From Bilifractor sp002394235 (GTDB lineage Bacteria > Bacillota > Clostridia > Lachnospirales > Lachnospiraceae): 64,000 nt of DNA. The translations under genes were made by a program, and so were the position numbers. Location of the stretch: positions 54,756 through 118,755 of the forward strand of contig NZ_JBQKGJ010000008.1 in NCBI RefSeq assembly GCF_052118845.1, given 5' to 3'. Below the pieces are notes generated by a model. The model ran no database searches. It had not been told where the DNA came from and saw only the letters and a program-made list of their open reading frames with translations. Positions within the stretch are counted from its first letter, which is position 1. Each line of letters opens with the position of its first letter. This document shows, piece by piece, positions 8,400 to 16,938 of this stretch.

Positions 8400-9161
8400 A
8401 TGGCAGATATTTTATTACAGGTGAAGGACCTGTCAGTCAGTGTAGAGGACAAGGATATCCTGAAGGGATTAAACCTTGAGGTGAGAAAGGGAGAGACCCA
8501 CGTTCTGATGGGACCGAACGGAGCGGGCAAATCCACACTCGGAAATGCGCTGATGGGCAATCCGAATTACATCGTCAAGAGCGGCGATATTATTTTTAAC
8601 GGCAAGAGCATTCTGGATGAGCCGGTGAATCAGAGAGCAAAGGACGGCTTGTTCATGTCCTTTCAGAACCCTCTGGAGGTTCCCGGAATTTCTCTTTCGA
8701 ACTTTATCCGCAACGCGTTGGAGAACCGGACAGGCGAGAGAATCCGTCTCTGGGATTTCCGCAAGAAGATTGCGGCGGCAATGGATGTTCTGCAGATGGA
8801 CCACTCCTACGCGGAGCGTGATCTGAACGTTGGCTTCTCCGGCGGCGAGAAGAAAAAGGCAGAGATTCTTCAGCTGCTCATGCTGAATCCTTCTCTTGCG
8901 ATCCTTGATGAAACCGATTCCGGTCTGGATGTCGACGCGGTGCGCACCGTATCCAAGGGAGTTGAGGAGTATCAGAAGAACAGAGACGGATCGCTGATCA
9001 TCATCACACACAGCACTCGTATCCTGGAGTCGCTTCATGTGGATGCCACACATGTCCTCGTAGACGGCACGATCGTTGAGAACGGCGACGCGTCACTCGT
9101 AGATGAGATCAATGAGAACGGATTTGAGCGGTTCATTAAGGAAGAAAACGGAGAGGCATAA
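8400..9161 (+). CDS. sufC: Fe-S cluster assembly ATPase SufC
   Basis: ABC-type ATPase of the SufBCD scaffold, 253 residues, cytoplasmic. Walker A is GPNGAGKST near residue 38, the signature FSGGEKKKAEI near 147, and Walker B ends in LAILDETDSGLD. First gene of sufC-B-D-S-U, with ATG 8400 preceded by AGGAGG. SufB follows after 9 nt. ATP hydrolysis by SufC drives rearrangement of the scaffold during cluster building. Confidence 0.97.
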   Translation: MADILLQVKDLSVSVEDKDILKGLNLEVRKGETHVLMGPNGAGKSTLGNALMGNPNYIVKSGDIIFNGKSILDEPVNQRAKDGLFMSFQNPLEVPGISLSNFIRNALENRTGERIRLWDFRKKIAAAMDVLQMDHSYAERDLNVGFSGGEKKKAEILQLLMLNPSLAILDETDSGLDVDAVRTVSKGVEEYQKNRDGSLIIITHSTRILESLHVDATHVLVDGTIVENGDASLVDEINENGFERFIKEENGEA

Positions 9162-9170
9162 GGAGATCAT

Positions 9171-10583
9171 ATGGCAAAGGAAAAGACATACGTCGAGGAT
9201 ATAGACCGGAGTATGTACGACTTCCGAAATGAGGAAAAAGATGAGTTCCGAATTGAGGAAGGCCTGACTCCGGATATTATCCTTGAGATTTCAAAAGAAA
9301 AAAATGATCCGGAATGGATGAGGGATTTCCGTCTGAAATCTCTGGATATCTACAACAAAAAGCAGGTTCCTGACTGGGGACCGTCCATTGAAGGCCTGGA
9401 TATGGATAACATTGTCACTTATGTGCGTCCGAACTCCAAGCGTATGGCAAAAGACTGGAATGATGTTCCGGATGAGATCAAGGACACATTTGAACGTCTC
9501 GGAATTCCGCAGGCGGAGAGAAAATCTCTTGCGGGCGTGGGCGCGCAGTATGATTCCGAGCTTGTATATCACAACGTAAAGGACGAGGTTGCGGCACAGG
9601 GTGTCATCTACACGGATATTGAAAGTGCGCTCCGCGGAGAATACGCGGATATGATCCGGAGCCATTTCATGAAGCTGGTACCTCCGACCGATCATAAATT
9701 CGCGGCTCTTCACGGCGCCGTGTGGTCGGGCGGATCCTTCGTGTACGTTCCGAAGGGGGTTCATGTGGACATTCCGCTGCAGTCCTACTTCCGTCTGAAC
9801 GCCAAGGGCGCGGGACAGTTCGAGCACACACTGATCATCGTGGATGATGATGCGTACCTTCATTTCATCGAGGGCTGCTCGGCTCCGAAGTATAATGTGG
9901 CGAACCTCCACGCGGGCTGCGTCGAGCTTTACGTAGGAAAAAATTCGACACTTCGCTACTCCACGATCGAGAACTGGTCAAAGAACATGTACAACCTGAA
10001 CACAAAGCGTGCGCGGGTTGAAGAGGGCGGAAAGGTAGAATGGATTTCCGGTTCCTTCGGCTCACACGTATCCTATCTGTATCCGATGAGCATTCTGGCC
10101 GGAAGAGGCGCACGGGCGGAATTCACAGGCGTGACCTTTGCGGGAAAGGGACAGAATCTTGACACCGGATGCAAGATGGTGCACAGCGCACCGGATACTT
10201 CCTCCTATGTCAGCACCAGATCCATCTCGAAGGACGGAGGTATCAGCACCTTCCGCAGCTCCGTTGTGGTCAACAGTCAGGCGAAGAACAGTAAGTCATC
10301 AGTGTCCTGCCAGTCTCTGATGCTTGATGCCGAGTCCAGATCAGATACGATTCCGGCAATGGATATCCGGACACAGCAGGCAGATATCGGACATGAGGCA
10401 AAGATCGGCCGTATCAGCGATGACGCGGTGTTCTATCTGATGAGCAGAGGACTGTCCGAGGAGGATGCCCGCGCGCTGATCGTCAGCGGATTCGCGGACA
10501 ATGTAGGCAAAGAGCTTCCTCTTGAGTATGCGGTTGAGATGAATAATCTGATCCGTCTCGAGATGAAGGGCAGTATAGGTTAA
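9171..10583 (+). CDS. sufB: Fe-S cluster scaffold SufB
   Basis: A 470-residue SufB scaffold, the usual size. Family hallmarks: GVGAQYDSELVYHN, WSGGSFVYVPKGVHVDIPLQ, EGCSAPKYNVANLHAG, and the C-terminal block MDIRTQQADIGHEAKIGRI followed by MSRGLSEEDARALIVSGFA. The Cys in SCQSLM and nearby conserved residues agree with the persulfide-receiving core. The ribosome site is AAGGAGATC. SufD follows after 10 nt, so the operon is tightly packed. Confidence 0.97.
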   Translation: MAKEKTYVEDIDRSMYDFRNEEKDEFRIEEGLTPDIILEISKEKNDPEWMRDFRLKSLDIYNKKQVPDWGPSIEGLDMDNIVTYVRPNSKRMAKDWNDVPDEIKDTFERLGIPQAERKSLAGVGAQYDSELVYHNVKDEVAAQGVIYTDIESALRGEYADMIRSHFMKLVPPTDHKFAALHGAVWSGGSFVYVPKGVHVDIPLQSYFRLNAKGAGQFEHTLIIVDDDAYLHFIEGCSAPKYNVANLHAGCVELYVGKNSTLRYSTIENWSKNMYNLNTKRARVEEGGKVEWISGSFGSHVSYLYPMSILAGRGARAEFTGVTFAGKGQNLDTGCKMVHSAPDTSSYVSTRSISKDGGISTFRSSVVVNSQAKNSKSSVSCQSLMLDAESRSDTIPAMDIRTQQADIGHEAKIGRISDDAVFYLMSRGLSEEDARALIVSGFADNVGKELPLEYAVEMNNLIRLEMKGSIG

Positions 10584-10593
10584 GGAGGCAGAT

Positions 10594-11670
10594 ATGGGAG
10601 AAAACGGAAATATAAAAATCAACCGGCTGCCGGCTATTACCTGGTACTGGCTGAATATGAACGAGGCAAGTGTCGGAACAAAATTCTCCGGCGCGGCTGT
10701 GGCTGACGCGGAGGTTCCGGAGGGTATACAGACCCGTGAGTCAGAGAAAAATCTGTTTCCGGAGCAGCCGACCGGAGCGGGAAAGGCTTTTACAGAGGCA
10801 GTAGAAGCATCCGCGCAGGGCGTACAGGTGTATACCGCACCGGCAGGTACTAAGGCCGGGAAGGCCCTTCGCCTGAGGTATACATATCAGGATGGCGACA
10901 GACGGGTGAACGCGGTGAACCTTGTGGCCGAGAAGAACAGTGAGCTTACGGTTGTGATGGATTATACTGCCGCTCCGGACGCTTCCGGTGCCGCGGCGGT
11001 TCAGACAAAATTTTCTGTCGGCGAGAATGCAGTTCTCCGCCTGGTGCAGATCGTCCGGGTCGGTCAGAATTTCAGCTTTATCAATGATCTCGGAGGAAAA
11101 ACAGGAGACAACGCAAGGGTTGAGGTTATTCACCTCGTGCTTTCCGGAAAAGAAGTCTATCAGGGCTACCAGATCGATCTGGCCGGTTACCATAGCAGCC
11201 TGAAGACAGATATCGCCTATCAGGTCGCTGGGAACGGTCATCTCGACATGAATTACTTCGCAAATCACATCGCCAGAAAGACCGAGTGCGAGATTAATGT
11301 CAACGGTGTTCTGCGCGACAAGGCATCGAAGATCCTGCGTGCCACGATCGATCTCAAGCGGGGCGCTGTAGGCGCGGTCGGAAATGAGAAAGAGGATGTT
11401 CTTCTGATGGATGAGGGCGTCAGAAACCAGACGATACCGCTGATCCTGTGTACAGAGGAGGACGTGGTTGGAAATCACGGAGCCACGATCGGAAGACTGG
11501 ATGAGAGCCTCATGTTCTATCTCGAGTCGAGAGGACTGGACAGGGAAGAGATCTATGAAATGATGGCCAAGGCCAGAATTGACGCCACGGTGCGGATGAT
11601 CCCGGATGAGAAGACAAAAGAGGACATCAATGAGTTTCTGGGAGGAGGCCTGGAGGATGACGAAGACTGA
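10594..11670 (+). CDS. sufD: Fe-S cluster assembly protein SufD
   Basis: A 358-residue SufB/SufD-family protein: a divergent N-terminal domain, then the beta-helix core ending in CTEEDVVGNHGATIGRLDES and YLESRGLDREEIYEMM, the SufD version of the SufB C-terminus. Its N-terminus (RLPAITWYWLNMNEASV) is typical of the Firmicute SufD class. GGAGG precedes ATG 10594. Its 3' end overlaps the sufS start by 14 nt, indicating coupled translation. Confidence 0.95.
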   Translation: MGENGNIKINRLPAITWYWLNMNEASVGTKFSGAAVADAEVPEGIQTRESEKNLFPEQPTGAGKAFTEAVEASAQGVQVYTAPAGTKAGKALRLRYTYQDGDRRVNAVNLVAEKNSELTVVMDYTAAPDASGAAAVQTKFSVGENAVLRLVQIVRVGQNFSFINDLGGKTGDNARVEVIHLVLSGKEVYQGYQIDLAGYHSSLKTDIAYQVAGNGHLDMNYFANHIARKTECEINVNGVLRDKASKILRATIDLKRGAVGAVGNEKEDVLLMDEGVRNQTIPLILCTEEDVVGNHGATIGRLDESLMFYLESRGLDREEIYEMMAKARIDATVRMIPDEKTKEDINEFLGGGLEDDED

Positions 11671-12892
11671 ACGCAGGGAGGAGGATGAGCGGATCCGCAG
11701 GGATTTTCCGCTTCTGAATCCCGGTGAGGCATATCTTGATAATGCGGCGACAACCCAGAAACCACAGGCTGTTCTGGATGCGGTTACAGAGTATTATCGG
11801 AAATCAAACGCAAATCCGCTCAGAGGACTGTATGCACTGAGCGTAGAGGCAACCAGGGAATACGAGGATGCGCGGGAGGCGGTCCGCTCGTTCATCAACG
11901 CGAAGAGTACGGAAGAAATTATTTTTACCAGAAACGCGACGGAGAGTTTGAATTTGATCGGCTATGCGTGGACGGAGGATCATCTGAGCGCTGGAGACGA
12001 GATACTGATCACCGTTATGGAACATCACAGTGATATGCTTCCGTGGCAGCAGGCCGCCAGAAGAACCGGTGCGGTTCTGAGATATCTGGAACCTTTAGAG
12101 GACGGCACCATCACGGAGGAGATGTTCCGCAAGGCTCTGACGCCAAGGACCAAACTCGTGTGCATGACGCAGATTTCCAATGTGCTCGGCTGCAGAAACG
12201 ATGTGAAGACATTTGCGTCTATCGCTCACGAGCAGGGAGCGGTGTTTGTATGTGACGGCGCCCAGAGCGTGCCCCACATTCCGGTGGACGTGCAGGACCT
12301 GGATGTCGATTTCCTGGCCTTCTCCGGTCACAAGATGCTTGCGCCGATGGGAATCGGCGTGCTGTACGGCAGGAAGGAGATTCTGGAGAAGATGCAGCCC
12401 TTCCTGTTCGGAGGAGAGATGATCGAGTACGTCACCCGCGAGGGCGCGACCTACGCGGAGCTGCCGCACAAGTTCGAGGCAGGAACCGTAAACGCCGGAG
12501 GCGCTGTCGGCCTTCACGCGGCGATCGATTACTACAACAGGATCGGGTTTGACCGCATCATGGAGCGAGAGGAATACCTGACCCGATACACCATGGAACG
12601 GATGAGAGAAAATCCGTATATTACAATTCTCGGGTCGGAGGATCCGAAGAACCATCACGGCATCATCACCTTCAAGGTCGAGGGAGTTCATCCTCATGAC
12701 ATTGCGGCAATTCTGGACAGTCTTCATGTGGATGTCCGGGCAGGCCACCACTGCGCGCAGCCGCTTCTGAAGTTCCTTGGCATCCCGTCCACCACGAGAG
12801 CCAGCTTCTGCTTCTACAATACGGAGGAAGAGGCAGACAGACTGATCGATGCTTTGAATTCGGTGAGGAAGGAAATGGGCTATGCAGAATAA
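11657..12892 (+). CDS. sufS: Cysteine desulfurase SufS (group II)
   Basis: A PLP enzyme of 411 residues that takes sulfur from cysteine. The N-terminal YLDNAATTQKP, PLP lysine in FSGHKMLAPMG and catalytic cysteine in RAGHHCAQPLL are all present. ATG 11657 lies within the end of sufD and is preceded by GGAGG sequences; earlier in-frame ATGs would extend further into sufD. The 3' end overlaps sufU by 11 nt. In this class, persulfide is passed to SufU. Confidence 0.96.
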   Translation: MTKTERREEDERIRRDFPLLNPGEAYLDNAATTQKPQAVLDAVTEYYRKSNANPLRGLYALSVEATREYEDAREAVRSFINAKSTEEIIFTRNATESLNLIGYAWTEDHLSAGDEILITVMEHHSDMLPWQQAARRTGAVLRYLEPLEDGTITEEMFRKALTPRTKLVCMTQISNVLGCRNDVKTFASIAHEQGAVFVCDGAQSVPHIPVDVQDLDVDFLAFSGHKMLAPMGIGVLYGRKEILEKMQPFLFGGEMIEYVTREGATYAELPHKFEAGTVNAGGAVGLHAAIDYYNRIGFDRIMEREEYLTRYTMERMRENPYITILGSEDPKNHHGIITFKVEGVHPHDIAAILDSLHVDVRAGHHCAQPLLKFLGIPSTTRASFCFYNTEEEADRLIDALNSVRKEMGYAE

Positions 12893-13373
12893 TACATTTT
12901 ATAATGAGATTCTGACCGATCATAATCTTCACCCGGCGCACAAGCATGAGCTTGAGGACGCGGATTATGAGCTGGAGGGGGTGAACCCGAGCTGTGGGGA
13001 TGATATCGTCCTGAAGCTGAAGATTAAAGACGGAAAAATTACAGACGGGGCGTATGTCGGAGATGGCTGTGCCATCTCACAGGCTTCCGCGGATATGATG
13101 CTGGATCTGATCATCGGAAAAACCATCGATGAGGCAAGACATCTCTCTGACATTTTCCTTCGAATGATCAAGGGAAAAATCACAGATGAGGAAAGAGACG
13201 AGCTCGAGGAGGCTGGCGTTCTTCAGGATATTTCACACATGCCTGCCCGTGTAAAGTGTGCCGTCCTCGGATGGCATACGATGGATGAGATCTTCGATGA
13301 TCCGGAGAAGGCGAAGAAGAACTTTACGGCGATTAAGGGACCGTCTGATTCCTCCAACATCTGTCATATGTAA
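12882..13373 (+). CDS. sufU: Sulfur-transfer protein SufU
   Basis: A 163-residue zinc-dependent sulfurtransferase that accepts sulfur from SufS. The ligand and active cysteines are visible in NPSCGDD (about residue 41), DGCAISQAS (about 66) and VKCAVLGWH (about 126), with the SufU-specific insertion between the second and third. It is the last core suf gene; a DUF1934 protein follows 12 nt later. Confidence 0.96.
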   Translation: MQNNTFYNEILTDHNLHPAHKHELEDADYELEGVNPSCGDDIVLKLKIKDGKITDGAYVGDGCAISQASADMMLDLIIGKTIDEARHLSDIFLRMIKGKITDEERDELEEAGVLQDISHMPARVKCAVLGWHTMDEIFDDPEKAKKNFTAIKGPSDSSNICHM

Positions 13374-13385
13374 CCGGTACAGAAA

Positions 13386-13841
13386 ATGGATAAAAATGTC
13401 ATTGTCTCATTAAAGGGTTTTCAATATGTCCGGTCAGACGATGAGAACAAACCGGTGGAGATTATGATGCCCGGAGTGTACTACCACAAGAACGGTCAGC
13501 ATTATGTCGTGTTTGACGAGGTTGAGGAAGGGTTATCCGGAAAGACGCACAGTGTCCTGAAATTTACAGAGGACAGGCTTCTTGTCCGCAGAAGCGGGAC
13601 GATAGAGGTGGAGATGCTCTTTGAGAAGGAGAAGAGAACATGTGCGTCCTATCATACACCTTTCGGGATGATGAATCTGCAGATCGCCGCAACATCGTTC
13701 CGGTTGGAGGAAAATGAAAACCGCATCGATTACCGGGTGGGCTACGCGCTTACCGTGGAAGACGATGTAACCGCTGACTGCGAGGTTGAGATTCGCATTG
13801 AGTCAAGAAACGGCGGGGAGTTTCATCTGACGGGCGATTAA
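13386..13841 (+). CDS. YwiB-like beta-barrel protein (DUF1934)
   Basis: A 151-residue protein rich in beta strands, with YYHKNGQHYVVFDE, the LKFTEDRLLVRRSG block and TPFGMMNLQI, matching the YwiB/DUF1934 calycin-like family. Its role is unknown. It sits 12 nt after sufU and is probably cotranscribed; no link to Fe-S assembly is established in what I know. No clear ribosome site besides a weak AAAATGGA context. Confidence 0.75.
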   Translation: MDKNVIVSLKGFQYVRSDDENKPVEIMMPGVYYHKNGQHYVVFDEVEEGLSGKTHSVLKFTEDRLLVRRSGTIEVEMLFEKEKRTCASYHTPFGMMNLQIAATSFRLEENENRIDYRVGYALTVEDDVTADCEVEIRIESRNGGEFHLTGD

Positions 13842-13896
13842 GGAAAACGGGAAAAATACTTCGCGGCAGGATCGGGCTCTGAGTTTACACGGTTTG

Positions 13897-13943
13897 TATG
13901 ATAAAAGTTTGGATATCATTATATGACAAAAGTTTGGATATCA
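13897..13943 (+). repeat. Short tandem repeat, 22 bp twice
   Basis: Two near-identical units TATGA(T/C)AAAAGTTTGG-ATATCA at 13897-13918 and 13922-13943. They sit directly at the outer end of 96-bp repeat copy 2. The origin is unclear. Confidence 0.7.
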
Positions 13944-13944
13944 A

Positions 13945-14040
13945 CGAGATAAAACACGCTGCGCGAGTTTTATCTCGCTATCGCGACGCTCGCCGCACAC
14001 GAATACTTCGCATTCGGCTGCGGCTCACTGTTCGCGTAAA
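13945..14040 (-). repeat. 96-bp terminator-linked dispersed repeat, copy 2
   Basis: Inverted relative to copies 1 and 3. Read on the minus strand it starts TTTACGCGAACAGTGAG and ends GTTTTATCTCG, after the terminator of the minus-strand gene at 14129-14599. Same two internal palindromes. Confidence 0.9.
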
Positions 14041-14041
14041 T

Positions 14042-14083
14042 AAAGGGAAAGAGGCCGGAATCTCAGGATTCCGACCTCTTTTC
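14042..14083 (-). terminator. Terminator of the minus-strand gene 14129-14599
   Basis: Stem AGAGG-GGAAT / ATTCC-CCTCT with small internal mismatches and a loop of about 7 nt, followed on the minus strand by TTTCCCTTTATTTAC, which leads straight into repeat copy 2. Confidence 0.75.
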
Positions 14084-14128
14084 CTATTGGCCGCTGAATG
14101 CGGATCAAATTGAGGAGACACAAAAGGA

Positions 14129-14599
14129 TTACTCCTCGCCGCGTCCCTTGCGGAGCAGCTGTTCCATTTTGCTTTCTTTCTTTTTCTTGCCGGCATTATC
14201 AAGCTTGCCGCGAATTGCGCGGACATCTGTTATGTACAGGCCGGAAATCGTAGCCTTGACCTCCTTCTTCAAGGGAATGACGTCAAATACGTTCTTGTCG
14301 CAGATGAAAGAAGAAACCATAGCCCCTCTTCCGGTATTGACTCTGGCTTTTACGACAGGAAATTTACGGCCGCGAAGCATTTTCGGGGTCTGCTGCAGGA
14401 CAATATCCGGAAAACCGGCGTCCTTCAGTTTTACTTTCTTCTTGTCAATAACCAGCATTGTGACATTTTGCTTTTGCGCATCGATCTGCTCCTGCTGTTC
14501 CGCCTGCTTCTTCTCGGCGCGTTTGCCCAGAAAATACAGGATGGCAATCACAGCGGCGGCGATCGCAATCACGATGATCAGCACTACCCACCAGCTCAT
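14129..14599 (-). CDS. Membrane-anchored hypothetical protein
   Basis: A 156-residue protein with one N-terminal transmembrane helix (VVLIIVIAIAAAVIAILYFLG), then a Lys/Glu/Gln-rich linker and a compact domain (VTMLVIDKKKVKLKDAG, FPVVKARVNTGRGAMVSSF) likely to be a small beta barrel, and a basic tail. I do not recognise a named function; similar single-pass proteins are common in Lachnospiraceae. The start at 14599 follows TAGGAGG. It stands alone with its own terminator. Confidence 0.7.
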   Translation of the reverse strand: MSWWVVLIIVIAIAAAVIAILYFLGKRAEKKQAEQQEQIDAQKQNVTMLVIDKKKVKLKDAGFPDIVLQQTPKMLRGRKFPVVKARVNTGRGAMVSSFICDKNVFDVIPLKKEVKATISGLYITDVRAIRGKLDNAGKKKKESKMEQLLRKGRGEE

Positions 14600-14712
14600 G
14601 TCCTCATACCTCCTACCTTTATGTTGAAAATATCTATCCTATTCTAGCATTCCTGCGGGCAAAAGGCAATCGGAACCATTCACGGTGCGTCCGAAATCTT
14701 TGTCGGATCTGT

Positions 14713-14744
14713 ATGACATATCCGCCGGATTGATATTCGGAAAG
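14713..14744 (-). promoter_or_regulatory. Motif shared with 5423-5460
   Basis: ATGACATATCCGCC, 9 nt, then TTCGGAAAG, about 110 bp upstream of the minus-strand start at 14599. The remaining intergenic sequence 14600-15000 shows only poor, non-coding-like open frames; GCAGGGGG before 15001 serves the next plus-strand gene. Confidence 0.35.
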
Positions 14745-15000
14745 AAGTGTGGAGACGGCGGATCTTGCGCGCTTTCAGCTGTGCGTGTAAACAGCCAGTT
14801 GTATTCCGGAAGGCAAGGCGAAGACAGCAGACAAAGAGCACTGTCATCAGCGCGTGAGGAGGTGTTCCGGGGCGCGGATATTGCGAAGAGAGCGTATTTG
14901 CGTTATGATTATTGACACGGTCGGCCAGTCCGGCAAGGTATGATCAGGTTGATTTACGAGATGTATTCGCAGGAAGAGAGATGCCTGCAGGGGGTATCCG

Positions 15001-16755
15001 TTGACTGATAACAAGAACAGGCGGAGAAATTCAAGCGGAGACAGCAGAAAAGCTGACGGAAAGCATTCCGGTATGCAGGAACTGAGAACAGGTGATGAGC
15101 AGAAACCGGAACAGGATGAGGAGCGGCTTGCAAGAGAGAGAGCACGAACGAGAAGAAGGCGGCAGGAGATGGCGCGCAGGCGCCGAAAACGCCGCAGAAT
15201 CATCCGAATGGTTCGGATTTTTCTGTGTATCGTGGCAGCTGTACTGGGCTTTGCCGGCGTGATGGCTGTTGTCGGAAAATACAGGCGGGACAAGGCTAAG
15301 ACAGAATCGGATGCTGCCGCGGCGAAAGCGACGGCCCAGACAATGGATACCTATCCGGGATCCGAGGTGCTGAATCTTACGTTTCCGGTTCTGACGCTGG
15401 ATGAGGCTGCGGCTTCCGGGACATCGCAGTCCGGATCGGCGGATCAGGACGAAGCATCAGATCAGAACCGTGCAGCGGATCAGGATGACAGCTCGGATCC
15501 GGGCGGGACGTCAGAAGACAATGACACATCGGATCTGAACGGCACAGCAGATCAGGTGGACGGAACAGAGAATGTGGATTCTGCGGATAATAGCACCGCA
15601 GAGAGTTCGTTGTCCGGAACCGACGGAGGTTCTGTTCTGACGGTGACGGAGTTCCAGAAGATCCTTCAGGATTTATATCGCCGAAACTATGTCCTGGTAG
15701 ATCCTGAAAGCATTGCCGACAGCGGAGACGGCACGATGAAGGAAGGAAAGGTATCGGTTCCCATCGGGAAAAAACCACTGACCATCACGGAAACAGGTGC
15801 CGGTTATACGCCAGGTTATGACGGACATGCAGACAGCCTGACGCAGAAGGAGGATGGAAGTCTGACAAATACCTATACCGATTCGGAAGGGAAGGTTCAG
15901 ACGGGAGATGTCGATGTCATCACCTGCCTTGACGCTTTTATCAGGGAACATCCTGATTTTGCCAGTCAGGATGCCCGCGGTGTCATCGCTGTGACCGGGC
16001 AGAACGGGATGTTCGGATATGCTCTTGAGGTGAGCGGAAATCAGGCAGGAAAGCTGAGCGCGGACGCGGTCCGTGAGGTGCAGGAAAACGAAGCGCGTTA
16101 TTCCGGATCCGATACGGGAGATACCGGAACAGGCAGCACGGGAAGTGCAGACGCTGGAACAGAAGGTACAGGAACAGAAAGTATGGAATCAGGCGCTTTC
16201 TCAGGAACGGACGGCTCCGGGACAAATCTGATTCAGCCGGGAAACGTCGGAGATGATTCGGAGGAATCATCGGGGACAGAAAGCGTCTCTGCGGACAGTA
16301 CAGAGAATGCGGACGATCCGGGAAGTGCAGGAGATGTGACTTCTGAAATCACAGAAACGCAGGTAGAGCAGAATAAAGAAACGCTTACCTCTCTGATCAA
16401 AGCACTCAGGAATGAAGGATGGCGGATGGCAAGCGGTACATATGCGGACATCAGCTACGCCGGTGATTATGAACTGATAAAGGCGGATGCGGACAACTGG
16501 GAGGAGAAGATCGGAAGTCTTCTCGGGAATACGGATATTCTGGTTCTTCCTCATGGGGGAGATATCGGAAGCTGGAGCGGTTATTCAGACGGTGATTCGC
16601 GGTACGAATACCTGAAGAGCCTGGGTTTCCGGTATTTTATGACAGAAAATGATCAGGAGCTGACATGGATTCAGACGGGGGAGGATTATGTACGAATCGG
16701 GATGCATACGATTTATACTGCCGATGTCTACCAGACTGTTATGAGTCTGCAATAG
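15001..16755 (+). CDS. Anchored polysaccharide-deacetylase-like protein, degenerate catalytic site
   Basis: A 584-residue protein: a very basic cytoplasmic start (RARTRRRRQEMARRRRKRRR), one membrane helix at about 70-90, then two acidic Ser/Thr/Asp/Gly low-complexity linkers (about 140-205 and 375-460) separating extracellular segments. VTEFQKILQDLYRRNYVLVDP, a segment ending GKKPLTITETGAGY, VITCLDAFIREHPDF and LPHGGDIG resemble a secreted deacetylase-like family. The usual Asp-Asp after KKPL appears replaced by Glu-Thr, so metal-dependent activity is doubtful. The start is TTG 15001 with AGGGGG upstream. Confidence 0.65.
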   Translation: MTDNKNRRRNSSGDSRKADGKHSGMQELRTGDEQKPEQDEERLARERARTRRRRQEMARRRRKRRRIIRMVRIFLCIVAAVLGFAGVMAVVGKYRRDKAKTESDAAAAKATAQTMDTYPGSEVLNLTFPVLTLDEAAASGTSQSGSADQDEASDQNRAADQDDSSDPGGTSEDNDTSDLNGTADQVDGTENVDSADNSTAESSLSGTDGGSVLTVTEFQKILQDLYRRNYVLVDPESIADSGDGTMKEGKVSVPIGKKPLTITETGAGYTPGYDGHADSLTQKEDGSLTNTYTDSEGKVQTGDVDVITCLDAFIREHPDFASQDARGVIAVTGQNGMFGYALEVSGNQAGKLSADAVREVQENEARYSGSDTGDTGTGSTGSADAGTEGTGTESMESGAFSGTDGSGTNLIQPGNVGDDSEESSGTESVSADSTENADDPGSAGDVTSEITETQVEQNKETLTSLIKALRNEGWRMASGTYADISYAGDYELIKADADNWEEKIGSLLGNTDILVLPHGGDIGSWSGYSDGDSRYEYLKSLGFRYFMTENDQELTWIQTGEDYVRIGMHTIYTADVYQTVMSLQ

Positions 16756-16938
16756 GGGCAGTGCCCGTTGCATGAGCGGTTTTCCGGCAGCAGGACAAGA
16801 GTCTGCCGTGAATATGAAACAGATAAACGTGCCCTGGATGCAGGGAATCACAGGTCGGATACTTCGCCAGTGGAAGACAACATCGGCTACAGACAAAGGA
16901 TAATACTCTGCGGGCGCAGTTTTACAGGATGTATCATT

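Noticed and set aside
13898..14113. A 71-codon plus-strand open frame across repeat copy 2
   Set aside because: Its residues are the translation of the dispersed repeat, and the same phrase appears antisense at copy 3; no ribosome site.
14685..14915. A 76-codon open frame between divergent genes
   Set aside because: No ribosome site, no recognisable domain and unlikely amino-acid composition.
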